Source: Ehrlichia minasensis (GTDB lineage Bacteria; Pseudomonadota; Alphaproteobacteria; Rickettsiales; Anaplasmataceae). From it: a stretch of DNA of 51,131 bases. Under the pieces are notes generated by a model that was given only the letters and a program-made list of their open reading frames with translations, made no database searches and had not been told where the DNA came from. Below, piece after piece: positions 24,886-34,480 of this stretch. Every line of letters starts with the position of its first letter. Position 1 is the stretch's first letter. Location: the NCBI GenBank assembly GCA_000825765.1, contig CDGH01000058.1:1-51131 (forward strand). Reading direction: 5' to 3'. The translations under genes and the position numbers were made by a program.

Positions 24886-27471
24886 ATGCGTATTTTTACA
24901 ATTATAGATGCTTATGGATTGCTCTTCAGAGCGTACTATGCATTACCAAATCTGAGTACATCTTATGGATTACCTATTGGTGGAGTTTATGGCTTTATCA
25001 ACATCTTTTTGAAATATATAGAAAAGCATGCAACTGATTATTTGGTTGTTGTGTTTGATACTGGTAGTAAAAATTTTCGTCATGATATATATCCTGAATA
25101 TAAAAGTAACCGTCCTAAACTTCCTAGCGATTTAATATCACAATTTTCATTGTTAAGAGAAGCCGTTAGTGCATTTAATATTGCTTCTGAAGAGGTGATA
25201 GGGTATGAGGCTGATGATGTAATAGCAACTCTTACTAAAAGATACAGTCAGTTACAAGATGTGGAAGTAACAGTTGTAACATCAGATAAGGATCTGCTGC
25301 AGCTTTTAAATTGCTGTGTACGTATATTTGATCCAATGAAAAATAAATACATTGAGGAAGAAGATGTATATGGTAAATTTGGCGTTTCATCAAGTCAATT
25401 ATTAGATTTCTTATCTTTAACTGGTGATGCATCAGATAATATACCTGGAGTGCCAAGTATTGGTGTGAAAACTGCAGCAAAGTTGCTTAATGATTTTGGG
25501 TCATTGGATAATCTGCTACTGCGTGCGCAAGAAATTAAAGCAAATAAATGTCGAGAATCAATAGTGCAATATAGTGATCAAGCAGTGTTGTCTCGTCAGC
25601 TAGTAGCTTTGTGTGATACTGTGGATATATGTGGAGGTATAGAAAAGTATGTTTTTCAGAATTCTAAAATACACGAATTAACTGCATTTTTGAAGAAATA
25701 TGAATTACAATCATTAATTAGCAAAGTTAATAAAATTTTTAAGCAGAATATTCCTTTTACTGATCAAAATCCTAATAATGGCAGTGACATTGTAATAAGT
25801 GATAAAGCAATACAATATTCTGCTGAATGTCTTAATGTGTTTATTGAAAACTGTAAAAGTGAGGGGATAATAGCCTTGCATATAGAAATAGTCAATAATT
25901 CCATTAATAGTATTTCTTTATCTTATAAGAAAGAAATGTTTTTTTATATTGATAAAGATCATGTAAATGATGCATTGGAGTTTATTAAACCAATATTTAG
26001 CCTAGGTTACATATTAAAGGTAATATATGATGTAAAAACATTATTAAAGATAATTCCTAATGTAGATATTGTAGCTTTTAATGACATTATGGTAATGTCA
26101 TATGTTTTAAATCCAGGTGTGCATGATCATTCGTTACAAAGTATAATCAGTTATAATATTGAGCAGAACATTACTAATGTAAATTCTGAAACTTTGTTGT
26201 TGTTACATGAATTGTTAAGAAAAAATTTGTTTGTAAATCGGCTGTACACTGTTTACGAGAGAATTGAAAAGCCATTAATTCATGTGTTAGATAGGATGGA
26301 AAAAGTAGGTATATTAGTTAATGTTGATGTTTTAAAAACATTATCAGCTACTTTTTCAGAAAAAATCAATATGTTGGAAAGTGAAATATATAGGCTTTCA
26401 GGTGCAGAATTTAACATAGCGTCCTCAAAACAGCTAGGAAGTATCTTGTTTGATAAGATGGGTATAAAGAAAGGGAAAAAACTGAGTTCAGGTAATTATA
26501 GTACAGATGCTGAAGTGCTAAGTGATCTTGCATTTAATAATGTTGAAATAGCAAACAAAATATTAAAATGGCGTCATTTTACAAAGTTAAAAACTACCTA
26601 TACTGATGCTTTAGAGAAGCAGAAGGATAGTGATAGCGGAAGAGTACATACTTTTTATTCTATGGTGTCTACTGCTACTGGTCGTTTAAGTTCAAGTAAT
26701 CCAAATTTACAGAATATTCCAGTTAGGAGTGAAGAAGGTAATGCTATAAGGAGAGCATTTATTGCGAAAAAGGGATGTAAGTTGATTTCTGCTGATTATT
26801 CCCAAATAGAATTGCGTATAATGGCACATATAGCTGATGTACAAGCATTTAAGAGTACATTTTTTTTAAATCAAGATATACATTCAATAACAGCAAAGCA
26901 GATATTTAATACTGAAGAGTTGGATAAAAACTTAAGAAGAAGGGCAAAGTCAATAAACTTTGGTATAATTTATGGAATGAGTGCATTTGGATTAGCTAAA
27001 CAGCTTGGTATTTCTAGATCAGAAGCAAGTACATATATCGACAACTATTTTAGATCATATCCAGAGATTCAGTCTTATGTGGAAAATATTAAAGCTTATG
27101 CAAAAGCTCATGGTTATACTCGTACCATTTTTGGTAGAAAATGTTTTGTAAAAGACATTAATAGCGATAATGTTACAGCTAGGAATTTTTCTGAGAGAGC
27201 AGCCATCAATGCTCCATTACAAGGAACTTCAGCTGATATCATAAAAATGTCAATGATTCATTTATTTGATAAATTAAGAAATGGTTCACTTATACTGCAA
27301 GTACATGATGAGCTACTGTTTGAAGTTTTAGAAGAACAAGTTGATGATGCGGTGAAAATAATAAAGGAAGTGATGGAGAATATAGTTAAATTATCAGTAC
27401 CATTGAAAGTTGATTTTAATATAGGAAATAATTGGGCTGATTTGGTCCCATATGATAGCAATATGACGTAA
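24886..27471 (+). CDS. polA: DNA polymerase I with degenerate proofreading domain
   Basis: Repair and Okazaki-processing polymerase. The 861-residue protein has an intact 5' nuclease domain (about 1-290): IDAYGLLFRAYY, GYEADDVIATL, TSDKDLLQLL, LTGDASDNIPGV. The central 3'-5' exonuclease domain (about 300-460) is recognisable but lacks its metal ligands: the DxE of motif Exo I reads HIE (ALHIEIV), and Exo II keeps no NxxxD. The polymerase domain has motif A SADYSQIELRIMAHI, motif B RRRAKSINFGIIYG and motif C LQVHDELLFE. It should therefore polymerise and nick-translate but not proofread. A dead fragment of its 3' portion lies at 17.1 kb. Confidence 0.96.
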   Translation: MRIFTIIDAYGLLFRAYYALPNLSTSYGLPIGGVYGFINIFLKYIEKHATDYLVVVFDTGSKNFRHDIYPEYKSNRPKLPSDLISQFSLLREAVSAFNIASEEVIGYEADDVIATLTKRYSQLQDVEVTVVTSDKDLLQLLNCCVRIFDPMKNKYIEEEDVYGKFGVSSSQLLDFLSLTGDASDNIPGVPSIGVKTAAKLLNDFGSLDNLLLRAQEIKANKCRESIVQYSDQAVLSRQLVALCDTVDICGGIEKYVFQNSKIHELTAFLKKYELQSLISKVNKIFKQNIPFTDQNPNNGSDIVISDKAIQYSAECLNVFIENCKSEGIIALHIEIVNNSINSISLSYKKEMFFYIDKDHVNDALEFIKPIFSLGYILKVIYDVKTLLKIIPNVDIVAFNDIMVMSYVLNPGVHDHSLQSIISYNIEQNITNVNSETLLLLHELLRKNLFVNRLYTVYERIEKPLIHVLDRMEKVGILVNVDVLKTLSATFSEKINMLESEIYRLSGAEFNIASSKQLGSILFDKMGIKKGKKLSSGNYSTDAEVLSDLAFNNVEIANKILKWRHFTKLKTTYTDALEKQKDSDSGRVHTFYSMVSTATGRLSSSNPNLQNIPVRSEEGNAIRRAFIAKKGCKLISADYSQIELRIMAHIADVQAFKSTFFLNQDIHSITAKQIFNTEELDKNLRRRAKSINFGIIYGMSAFGLAKQLGISRSEASTYIDNYFRSYPEIQSYVENIKAYAKAHGYTRTIFGRKCFVKDINSDNVTARNFSERAAINAPLQGTSADIIKMSMIHLFDKLRNGSLILQVHDELLFEVLEEQVDDAVKIIKEVMENIVKLSVPLKVDFNIGNNWADLVPYDSNMT

Positions 27472-27570
27472 TGATATTTTTATTGGATTAAAAAAAGTTT
27501 GTTTAATGATGAGATATTGTTATTGACAATTGCAATATTAGTATTTGCAATTACTTCATGTTATTAAAAC

Positions 27571-28325
27571 TGTGTAGTAATGGCTTCTTAACTAGTTAGC
27601 AGTCTGCTGAGTTATGCATTTGAAAGTCTTAAATCTGAATTAATATTCCTGAATTTGGTTTTGTCTAACAACATATTCCTGCTGTTGTGGTGTTGAGATC
27701 ATTTTATGCTATTAAGATCAGTATGGTGAATACAGCTGTTTATTATCTTTAGATGTTACTACTAGTTATTTATTTAAGAGTACTACAAAGTAGTAGTAAT
27801 TCTGTAACTAGTTAGCAGTCTGCTGAGTTATGCATTTAAGAGTCTTAAATCTGAATTAATATTCCTGAATTTGGTTTTGTCTGACAACATATTCCTGCTG
27901 TTGTGGTGTTGAGATCATTTTGTGCTATTAAGATCAGTATGGTGAATACAGCTGTTTATTATCTTTAAATGTTACTACTAGTTATTTATTTAAGAGTACT
28001 ACAAAGTAGTAGTAATTCTATAACTAGTTAGCAGTCTGCTGAGTTATGCATTTGAAAGTCTTAAATCTGAAGTTTAATATTCCTGAATTTGGTTTTGTCT
28101 GACAACATATTCCTGCTGTTGTGGTGTTGAGATCATTTTGTGCTATTAAGATCAGTATGGTGAATACAGCTGTTTATTACTTTAAATGTTACTACTATTT
28201 ATTTGTTTAAGAGTACTACAAAGTAGTAGTAATTCTATAACTAGTTAGCAGTCTGCTGAGTTATGCATTTGAGAGTATTAAATCTGAAATTAATATTCTT
28301 GAGTTTAGTTTTGTCTAGCGACTTA
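27571..28325 (+). repeat. Tandem repeat, period 216-217 bp, about 3.4 copies
   Basis: ACTAGTTAGCAGTCTGCTGA begins at 27591, 27807, 28023 and 28240. Units are nearly identical, including TTCCTGAATTTGGTTTTGTC, TGCTGTTGTGGTGTTGAGAT and AGATCAGTATGGTGAATACA, with a few substitutions and small indels. The fourth copy is partial and more diverged. Each unit boundary carries TACTACAAAGTAGTA, a perfect 6-bp stem with a 3-base loop. The unit has no long frame and no visible match to polA. The rest of the spacer (27472-27570 and 28326-28723) shows nothing recognisable. Confidence 0.94.
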
Positions 28326-28723
28326 TTACTAGCTTGTGTGTTAAAATGAGTTAGTTACATGTTGAAAGGTGTTGTCATTTTAAAATACTTATACATTGAT
28401 CTCACTAAACATAAGTTTATTAAGCAGTATGATAAGTGTTGTTGTAATAATAATATCAAGGCTGTCTAATGTTATCAAAATCAGTAGAATGTGGTTTGTC
28501 ATTAAGTGCATATAGTATTCGGGTTAACAATATTGGTATATTTGCAATTTAAATGGCTTATGGTAGTTTTATGTTATACAGTGAGTTATGCATATTAAAA
28601 TTTTCTGAGTAATATGTAGTGTAAAATTTAATATGTGGGAAATTCTTATTTTTTATCTGCATGCTTGAAAATTGTATAGAGTTTAGTAGACTTTAAGTCA
28701 TATATCTCATTGTCAAGATTCAC

Positions 28724-29392
28724 GTGTTAAAAAAGAAAAGAATTGTAGAAGTGTCTAGTTCTATATTATCAGCAGATTTTGCTAATTTGAGTAAATCAAT
28801 AGAAGTGCTTGAAAATGCAAGTGTAGATTATATTCATATAGATGTGATGGATGGTAATTTTGTGCCTAATATTACCATAGGTCCTGTTGTTGTGTCTGCA
28901 ATAAGGAAGTGTACAGAAATACCGTTTGATGTGCACCTGATGATAAATTCTCCTAGTAATTATATAGAACCTTTTATTGATGCAGGTGCAGATATGATTA
29001 CTGTACACGCAGAATCTGAGGTACATTTAGATCGTGTAATAAAGAAGATAAAATCTTATGGTAAAGGTGCTGGATTATCTCTTGTGCCAACATCTCACCA
29101 TAATATTTTAGAATATATTATTTTTGAACTTGATCTTGTATTAATTATGACTGTAAATCCTGGCTTTGGTGGACAACAGTTTATTGTATCTCAGTTAGAT
29201 AAAATTTCACGTATTCGTGATATGATAGAAAAATATTCATTAAAAACTAAAATAGCTGTGGATGGTGGCATTAATATTCACAATGCTAAAAGTGTAATAG
29301 AAGCTGGAGCGGATATTCTAGTTGTTGGATCTGCGATTTTTAACGCAGAAAATATATTAGATTACGTGCAAGCGCTTAAATCTTCTTTATAG
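28724..29392 (+). CDS. rpe: Ribulose-phosphate 3-epimerase
   Basis: Interconverts ribulose-5-phosphate and xylulose-5-phosphate in the non-oxidative pentose phosphate pathway. It is a TIM barrel of 222 residues with SSSILSADFANL at the N terminus, the metal-site motifs HIDVMDGNFVPNITIGP and DVHLMI, VNPGFGGQQF, and the C-terminal phosphate-binding VDGGI and ILVVGSAIF. There is no ATG before the conserved region; GTG 28724, coding for a short lysine-rich lead-in, is the best start. It lies alone between long spacers. Confidence 0.95.
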   Translation: MLKKKRIVEVSSSILSADFANLSKSIEVLENASVDYIHIDVMDGNFVPNITIGPVVVSAIRKCTEIPFDVHLMINSPSNYIEPFIDAGADMITVHAESEVHLDRVIKKIKSYGKGAGLSLVPTSHHNILEYIIFELDLVLIMTVNPGFGGQQFIVSQLDKISRIRDMIEKYSLKTKIAVDGGINIHNAKSVIEAGADILVVGSAIFNAENILDYVQALKSSL

Positions 29393-30003
29393 TTTGTATT
29401 GGATTTATAGTTTTGATGAAGATGATGTGTTAATAAGCTATGCAAGGCTTATTTTGTAAATTTATCTGTGGTTTGTATTACATGTGAAATGTTGATATTG
29501 TATTTGTTCCCTGAAGTTAAATTTTGTTTGTAGAGTGTCTCTGCGGTATTTTTATGTATCCTTTATTTAAGGTATATATCATAATGTCTTATATATTAAG
29601 AATGTGTCATTGTAGATGGCTAATATTATTATAGTGATATGCTACTGAGCAATTTTATAAAATCTTAAATTTTTTATATTAAATTGTTACGTATATAACT
29701 TATTAGGTATAATGTAATTTATGAACTAATAATTACTTTTGAGTTGCAAGAGTACAGATTTTAGTATTATATTAATTTAAATTTTAAATAAATTATTAAT
29801 TTTTTGATATATTAACTGAGTGAAATTTTAGAATGCCTAAATATTGTTTTAAAAAGATTATATAATGGTTTTTTATATTCTACGGATGTAAGTGTTTTTA
29901 TTGCTGATTTAATGAGTTTATTGTTACTGGTTGGATTATAAATAAATAGTAATTACATATAAGGTTTGTTGTATGCTTTGTTCAAAGGTTTTGGTGTAAC
30001 TTT
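29393..30003. other. Spacer between rpe and mlaE
   Basis: About 610 bp of AT-rich sequence. I see no gene, clear repeat or gene remnant in it. Confidence 0.5.
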
Positions 30004-30801
30004 ATGCAATTTTTGCGTTTACATTTAGTGTTGTTTTGGTTTTTGGAAACTATTGGGAAGTACGTAATCGATTTAATTTTTAATATAGGACATTCTTTTG
30101 TTTTTTTTGTAAAGTTTGTGTGTAATTGTTTTATGCCTCCTTATTACTATGGAGTTATATTTAAACAGTTTATAGAAATCTTCTTTTTTTCCCTACCAAT
30201 AGTTGGCATAACGGCTATATTTACTGGTGCAGTTTTGATTTTGCAGAATTCTTTGATAGTACATAATAACGTTTCAGGTGATTTTGTTTCTGGAGTAGTT
30301 GTAGTTGCTATAGTAAGAGAGTTAGGGCCGGTATTGGTTGGACTTATTATTGCAGGACGTGTGGGAGCAGCGATTGCTGCTGAAATAGGTACTATGCGTA
30401 TTACTGAGCAAATAGATGCTTTGTTCACATTGGATACTAATCCATTTAAATATTTGATCGTTCCCAGAATTCTTTCTGCAATGATTGCGATGCCTCTGCT
30501 GATTTTGTGTGCTGATTTAATTGGTGCTTATGGTGGCTATATTGTTGGCTCGTACCAGTTGGGCTATACGTCTGAAATATATATTAGAGGAATAATGAAG
30601 TTTTTACATGTTAAAGATGTTACTTTAGGATTAATTAAAGCTACAGTATTTGGTTTTATAATATCCTTTATGGGTTGTTATAGCGGTTATTATTGTAGTG
30701 GTGGAGCTAGAGGTGTTGGAATGGCAACTACTTATGTTGTTGTTGTTTCATCTATGTTTATCATCTTACTCAATTATGTAATTACCGTCTTTTATTCATA
30801 G
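30004..30801 (+). CDS. mlaE: MlaE-family ABC transporter permease
   Basis: Inner-membrane permease of the Mla phospholipid transport complex. The 265-residue protein has the MlaE/YrbE core: PIVGITAIFTGAVLILQ, then RELGPVLVGLIIAGRVGAA, IAAEIGTMRITEQIDAL and FKYLIVPRILSAMIAMPLL, with several hydrophobic helices and a glycine-rich final segment. The start at ATG 30004 gives a hydrophobic, basic N terminus typical of the family. mlaF follows after 11 nt, so the two are an operon. mlaD and mlaB are not adjacent, and mlaC is at 14.9 kb. Confidence 0.94.
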   Translation: MQFLRLHLVLFWFLETIGKYVIDLIFNIGHSFVFFVKFVCNCFMPPYYYGVIFKQFIEIFFFSLPIVGITAIFTGAVLILQNSLIVHNNVSGDFVSGVVVVAIVRELGPVLVGLIIAGRVGAAIAAEIGTMRITEQIDALFTLDTNPFKYLIVPRILSAMIAMPLLILCADLIGAYGGYIVGSYQLGYTSEIYIRGIMKFLHVKDVTLGLIKATVFGFIISFMGCYSGYYCSGGARGVGMATTYVVVVSSMFIILLNYVITVFYS

Positions 30802-30812
30802 TAGTTAGTTTT

Positions 30813-31529
30813 ATGGATTACATTTCTTTATCTGATTTGCATATAGATTTTCATGGACATCAAGTGTTGAAGGGAATAAGTCTTAATATTGCATATGGTG
30901 AATCATTGGTTATTGTGGGAGAGTCGGGTAGTGGAAAATCTGTATTGACAAAAATGATACTAGGATTAATTGCTCCTACTTCTGGCAAAGTTGTGATTGG
31001 TGGTGTTGATATTAGGCATGATAAAAGCTTGATTAGAAATTTTGGTGTTTTATTTCAGAATTGTGCTTTGTTTGATAGTTTAACAGTGTGTGAAAATATT
31101 GCTTTTAACTTACATTATAGGTTCAACCGTGATAAAAATTTGTCAAGGAAAATTGCTGCTTCTGGGCTGAATTTAGTAGGGTTAAGTGATGATGTATTAG
31201 ATATGTATCCTATTGAATTATCTGGTGGTATGAAAAAGAGGATAGCATTGGCTAGGGCAATTGTTAGCGAGCCTAAGATTATGATACTTGATGAGCCAAC
31301 ATCAGGATTAGATCCAATAATGTCTGATGTTGTGAATGAGATTATAATAAAATGTCATAAGGAATTTAACTTAACAGTTATTACTATTACACATGATATT
31401 AGTAGTGCTTTTAAAATTGCTAGCAAAATAGCTGTATTGTATAATGGGAAAATTATTGCGTATGAGTCCGTTCAAAATATCAGAAATATAGATAATCAAT
31501 ATGTAAAAAATTTTATATGTCGTAATTAA
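30813..31529 (+). CDS. mlaF: MlaF-family ABC transporter ATP-binding protein
   Basis: ATPase of the Mla phospholipid transporter, acting at the cytoplasmic face with MlaE. The 238-residue protein has Walker A GESGSGKS (about 36-43), Q-loop LFQNCALFDSLTV, signature LSGGMKKR, Walker B with D-loop IMILDEPTSGLD and the H-loop ITITHD. The signature LSGGMKKR in place of LSGGQ-R is typical of this ABC subfamily. It starts 11 nt after mlaE. Confidence 0.95.
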   Translation: MDYISLSDLHIDFHGHQVLKGISLNIAYGESLVIVGESGSGKSVLTKMILGLIAPTSGKVVIGGVDIRHDKSLIRNFGVLFQNCALFDSLTVCENIAFNLHYRFNRDKNLSRKIAASGLNLVGLSDDVLDMYPIELSGGMKKRIALARAIVSEPKIMILDEPTSGLDPIMSDVVNEIIIKCHKEFNLTVITITHDISSAFKIASKIAVLYNGKIIAYESVQNIRNIDNQYVKNFICRN

Positions 31530-31650
31530 TAGTTAAAATTTTTATTTTATGTTTCACAATCAATGGTTAGAATCTTTATAATTATTAAAAAATTAAATTT
31601 GTTTCAACTGAGATTGATAAAATAGGAATTTTGTATGATATGGTGTTTCC

Positions 31651-33492
31651 ATGTTAATGATGCATAGAGTAGCTGTAATAAGATATATTAAACCTCTCGT
31701 ATTAAGTAAGATATTAAATGAAGATAAGTCATTTCTTAAGATTCTGGAATCTTTGGAAAGTGAAGATATTTTACTGCTAAAGAATGAGCTTGGGACGGTA
31801 TTTTACTATTTGATCATGTCATTATATGATATATCTGGTATTAAAAGTAACTCCAGTAATACTCTCCGAGCTCAGCTTAAGGAATTATTGTCAGAAGCCA
31901 TTGATGAATCCAGTGCAGATCAAGGTAGAATTGTAGATTCTCAAGTTAATGACATAAAAGATATTACTAGTAAATTGAAACTTGCATATCAATCTATTTC
32001 TAATAGGGTTTATAGAACGTTATTTAATGTATTAGATAATGATGAAACTTCAGAAGAAGAAGTGGATCCACAGATTTTAGAACAGCGTCAGTTAGAATAT
32101 AAAGCTCAGATGTTTGAATGTGTGATACAAGCTGTAAAAATACTGGCTGATAAAATTAATAAAGCTGTTGCTGAACAAAGAATTTCTGCGGAACAAGTTT
32201 CTCAATTCTTAGCGCATTCAGATCAGCCTTGTGATCCTCTTATTCCTGATACTATGAGTGCATTAACTAAATTATATTTTCTAGTAGATGATCATCAGCT
32301 TAGTGGGTTAGCGTATTCATTGGTAAAAGAATTTTTGATGGGTTTTTCTCAATATAGACTTGATAGCCGTGGTAGAACCGCTCTGCATTATGCTGTGAAT
32401 ATTTGTAATCCAGAAAAGCAATGGGATTTCTTATGTGAAATTATACAGCTATTAATATATAACAGGATGGAGATACTTAATGAATTGGATGTAGATGGCA
32501 ATAATCCAATGCATTATGTAGCATGTGCTCCATATATGAATGAAGAAGTTATTAAATACTTTTTGAAAAATGCACCTGCAATGATTGTACAACAAAATTC
32601 CCATGGAGATACACCATTGCATATTATGTCATCAGTTTATTTGGTTAATTTTGCGAAGATACTTTCGTTTTATAATATAACCTATAGAAATAATATGGGG
32701 CATCTAAAAAATGTTATGGATTCATCTCTATCAGAGATAAGAAATGTTGTAACATATGTGAGGGAAAAAAATGAGGAATTATCGAGTGAAATTGAAAATT
32801 ATCTAAAACAATGTGTAAATGCATATGGATTGTTGCTAACTTCTGTACCTTTGTGGAGATTATTTGAAGTAAAGAATAAGAGAGGGTATACTGTACATGA
32901 TATAATGACATCTACTATTACAAGTGTAGGTGATGGAAATCTTAAAGCCTTATTAGAAGATTTTTCTGAAATAAGTAGTAGATTGCCTATATGTGATTCT
33001 AGAATTCATGCACAGAAGGAACTGTGCGTAAGGTTATGTTTTGATAAAAATAATATTGGTAAAAACAAATATGGGCATAGTTTGTATAGGTATGCAAAGC
33101 ATATATATGACTTAATGTCCAATAAATTTGCTGAAATGTCTGGTTCTAAAGCTAGATATCTCAGCATTAAAAAAGAACGTAATGAATTTAAATGTGCATC
33201 TTTACTTATTGCTGTAATATTTATACTTTTATGTGCACTAAATGCTATATTGCATTTTAAGGCAAGTGATATTTTAGGGTATGAACAATGTGTCTATAGA
33301 TCTGTACTATTTGCTGTTATATCAATTGTTTTTTTTGCTGCTGTTTGTGTTGCTTATGCTATATATGCTAAACAGATAGATTGTTGTAATGGTAAAGCAA
33401 TGATGCATGAAAAAGAAAACATAAAAAGTGTATTGTTATCACATTTGAATATTGAAGCAATCAGTCCTGCTCAGCAGACAGATCTTACTTAA
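31651..33492 (+). CDS. Ankyrin-repeat protein with two C-terminal membrane segments
   Basis: A 613-residue protein. Ankyrin-like repeats are visible at about 237-345: SRGRTALHYAVN, VDGNNPMHYVACAP and SHGDTPLHIMSS, each followed by the expected helix pairs. The N-terminal 230 residues are charged and helical with an acidic EEEVDPQ stretch. Two hydrophobic segments lie at about 513-533 (LLIAVIFILLCALNAIL) and 550-573 (SVLFAVISIVFFAAVCVAYA), leaving a short tail. No signal peptide is seen. Ankyrin proteins of Ehrlichia and Anaplasma include type IV-secreted effectors, but the membrane anchor also allows an inner-membrane location. Start ATGs at 31651, 31657 and 31660 are all possible. Confidence 0.82.
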   Translation: MLMMHRVAVIRYIKPLVLSKILNEDKSFLKILESLESEDILLLKNELGTVFYYLIMSLYDISGIKSNSSNTLRAQLKELLSEAIDESSADQGRIVDSQVNDIKDITSKLKLAYQSISNRVYRTLFNVLDNDETSEEEVDPQILEQRQLEYKAQMFECVIQAVKILADKINKAVAEQRISAEQVSQFLAHSDQPCDPLIPDTMSALTKLYFLVDDHQLSGLAYSLVKEFLMGFSQYRLDSRGRTALHYAVNICNPEKQWDFLCEIIQLLIYNRMEILNELDVDGNNPMHYVACAPYMNEEVIKYFLKNAPAMIVQQNSHGDTPLHIMSSVYLVNFAKILSFYNITYRNNMGHLKNVMDSSLSEIRNVVTYVREKNEELSSEIENYLKQCVNAYGLLLTSVPLWRLFEVKNKRGYTVHDIMTSTITSVGDGNLKALLEDFSEISSRLPICDSRIHAQKELCVRLCFDKNNIGKNKYGHSLYRYAKHIYDLMSNKFAEMSGSKARYLSIKKERNEFKCASLLIAVIFILLCALNAILHFKASDILGYEQCVYRSVLFAVISIVFFAAVCVAYAIYAKQIDCCNGKAMMHEKENIKSVLLSHLNIEAISPAQQTDLT

Positions 33493-34474
33493 AGGTTTTA
33501 CTATAAACTATTTTTGTATTGGAAAAAGAGTTTAAACATATTAATACCATTTCCTGGATTTATGAAATAGATGGTGTTAAATTCATTTGCCATGTTTAGT
33601 AATTCCACGAGTTTTCATATATTTGTGTTTGTAGTAAAGTTTGTTAGCTTTGTATTTATAGAAACATGTAGCAATGAGTACAGAATTTTTTATCCTACTG
33701 GTACAATTTGATTGTTGCGTCCATTGAATAATACATACAAAATAAGATGAATTAAATTTAACTTATCTTAGTTATAACTTTTATTTGTTTTGCAAGAGTG
33801 TAGCTTTAAGAAGCTAGGTTTATCTGTGATTGAATATTTTTTAAGATGATCAGTGCACAATAGATATAGAATAAAAGAGGTTTGAGTTTCGTGTTTTTTA
33901 ACTATAAAACTCTCTTTTAAAGTAACTAATGTGTAAGAGATGAAGTTAGCTTCCATTAATTATGAGATATATTAAAATTCGTACTTCAATATCTGATGTT
34001 AAGCTGCTTTTAATGAAATAGACAGAAACATTTTTCTAGTTTTTAATATCCTTGTATAAAACACAGTCTAGCTGTCAGTGCTTCAAACATTATTTTGCAT
34101 GCAGTTATGTTAAAACTTGCACTTTAATATCTGATGTTAAGCTGCTTTTAATGAAATAGATAAAAACATTTTCCTGGTTTTTAATATCATTTGTATAAAA
34201 CACAATCTAGATGTCAGTGCTTCAAACATTATTTTGCATGCAGTTATGTTAAAACTTGCACTTTAATATCTGATGTTAAACTGCTTTTAATGAAATAGAT
34301 AAAAACATTTCTCTGTTTTGTTAATGTCTCTGTATGAAACACAATAGTGATTTATTTAAATACATTTATAGTGTGATGATACAGAAACATAGTTTTGTCT
34401 AGGTTATTACTAATATAAAAATTTATTATCTTACTACTAAGTTACTTTTATTGTAATCTACTACTCTAATCTTT
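33493..34474. other. Spacer between the ankyrin gene and ispB, made of ispB-derived copies
   Basis: The spacer carries a copy of the ispB 5' end (33575-33685) and a tandem array that includes the ispB 3' end (33965-34474), listed separately. Between them, 33690-33960 shows no recognisable gene. A 62-codon minus frame at 33768-33956 has nothing to support it. Confidence 0.6.
33575..33685 (-). pseudogene. Copy of the ispB start and upstream region
   Basis: The plus strand TTCATTTGCCATGTTTAGTA, then ATATTTGTGTTTGTAGTAAA, GTTTGTTAGCTTTGTATTTA and TAGAAACATGTAGCAATGAG matches 35434-35541 (TTCATTTGTCATGTTTAGTA, ATATTTGTGTTTGTAGTAAA, GTTTGTTAACTTTGTATTTA) with few differences. It therefore holds the ispB start codon, about six codons (M-A-N-E-F-N against M-T-N-E-F-N) and about 90 bp of upstream sequence. 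After that the frame diverges. The copy lies beyond the 3' end of ispB in the same orientation, with the ankyrin gene's 3' end immediately ahead of it on the minus strand. Confidence 0.9.
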
Positions 34475-34480
34475 TTAATA
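33965..34480 (+). repeat. Tandem repeat, period 138-139 bp, whose last unit contains the ispB 3' end
   Basis: ATCTGATGTTAAGCTGCTTT occurs at 33991 and 34129, and ATCTGATGTTAAACTGCTTT at 34268; TGTATAAAACACAATCTAG-like motifs follow each. The same block appears in diverged form at about 34439-34505, where TTTTTAATACCCTCTGTATA and AAATGCAATCTAG are the ispB stop region. The third unit also matches the gene further on (GTGATTTATTTAAATACATT against GTAGTTTATTTAAACGCATC). Units 1 and 2 are nearly identical; the gene-bearing unit is the most diverged. The array thus extends outward from the ispB 3' end. Confidence 0.85.

Noticed and set aside
33768-33956. 62-codon minus-strand frame between the ispB-derived copies
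   Set aside because: No similarity to IspB or any family, poor start context, and a location within decayed spacer.
15556-34480. Direct repeats considered as CRISPR arrays
   Set aside because: Units of 138-445 bp repeat head to tail without unique spacers, and no cas-like gene is present.
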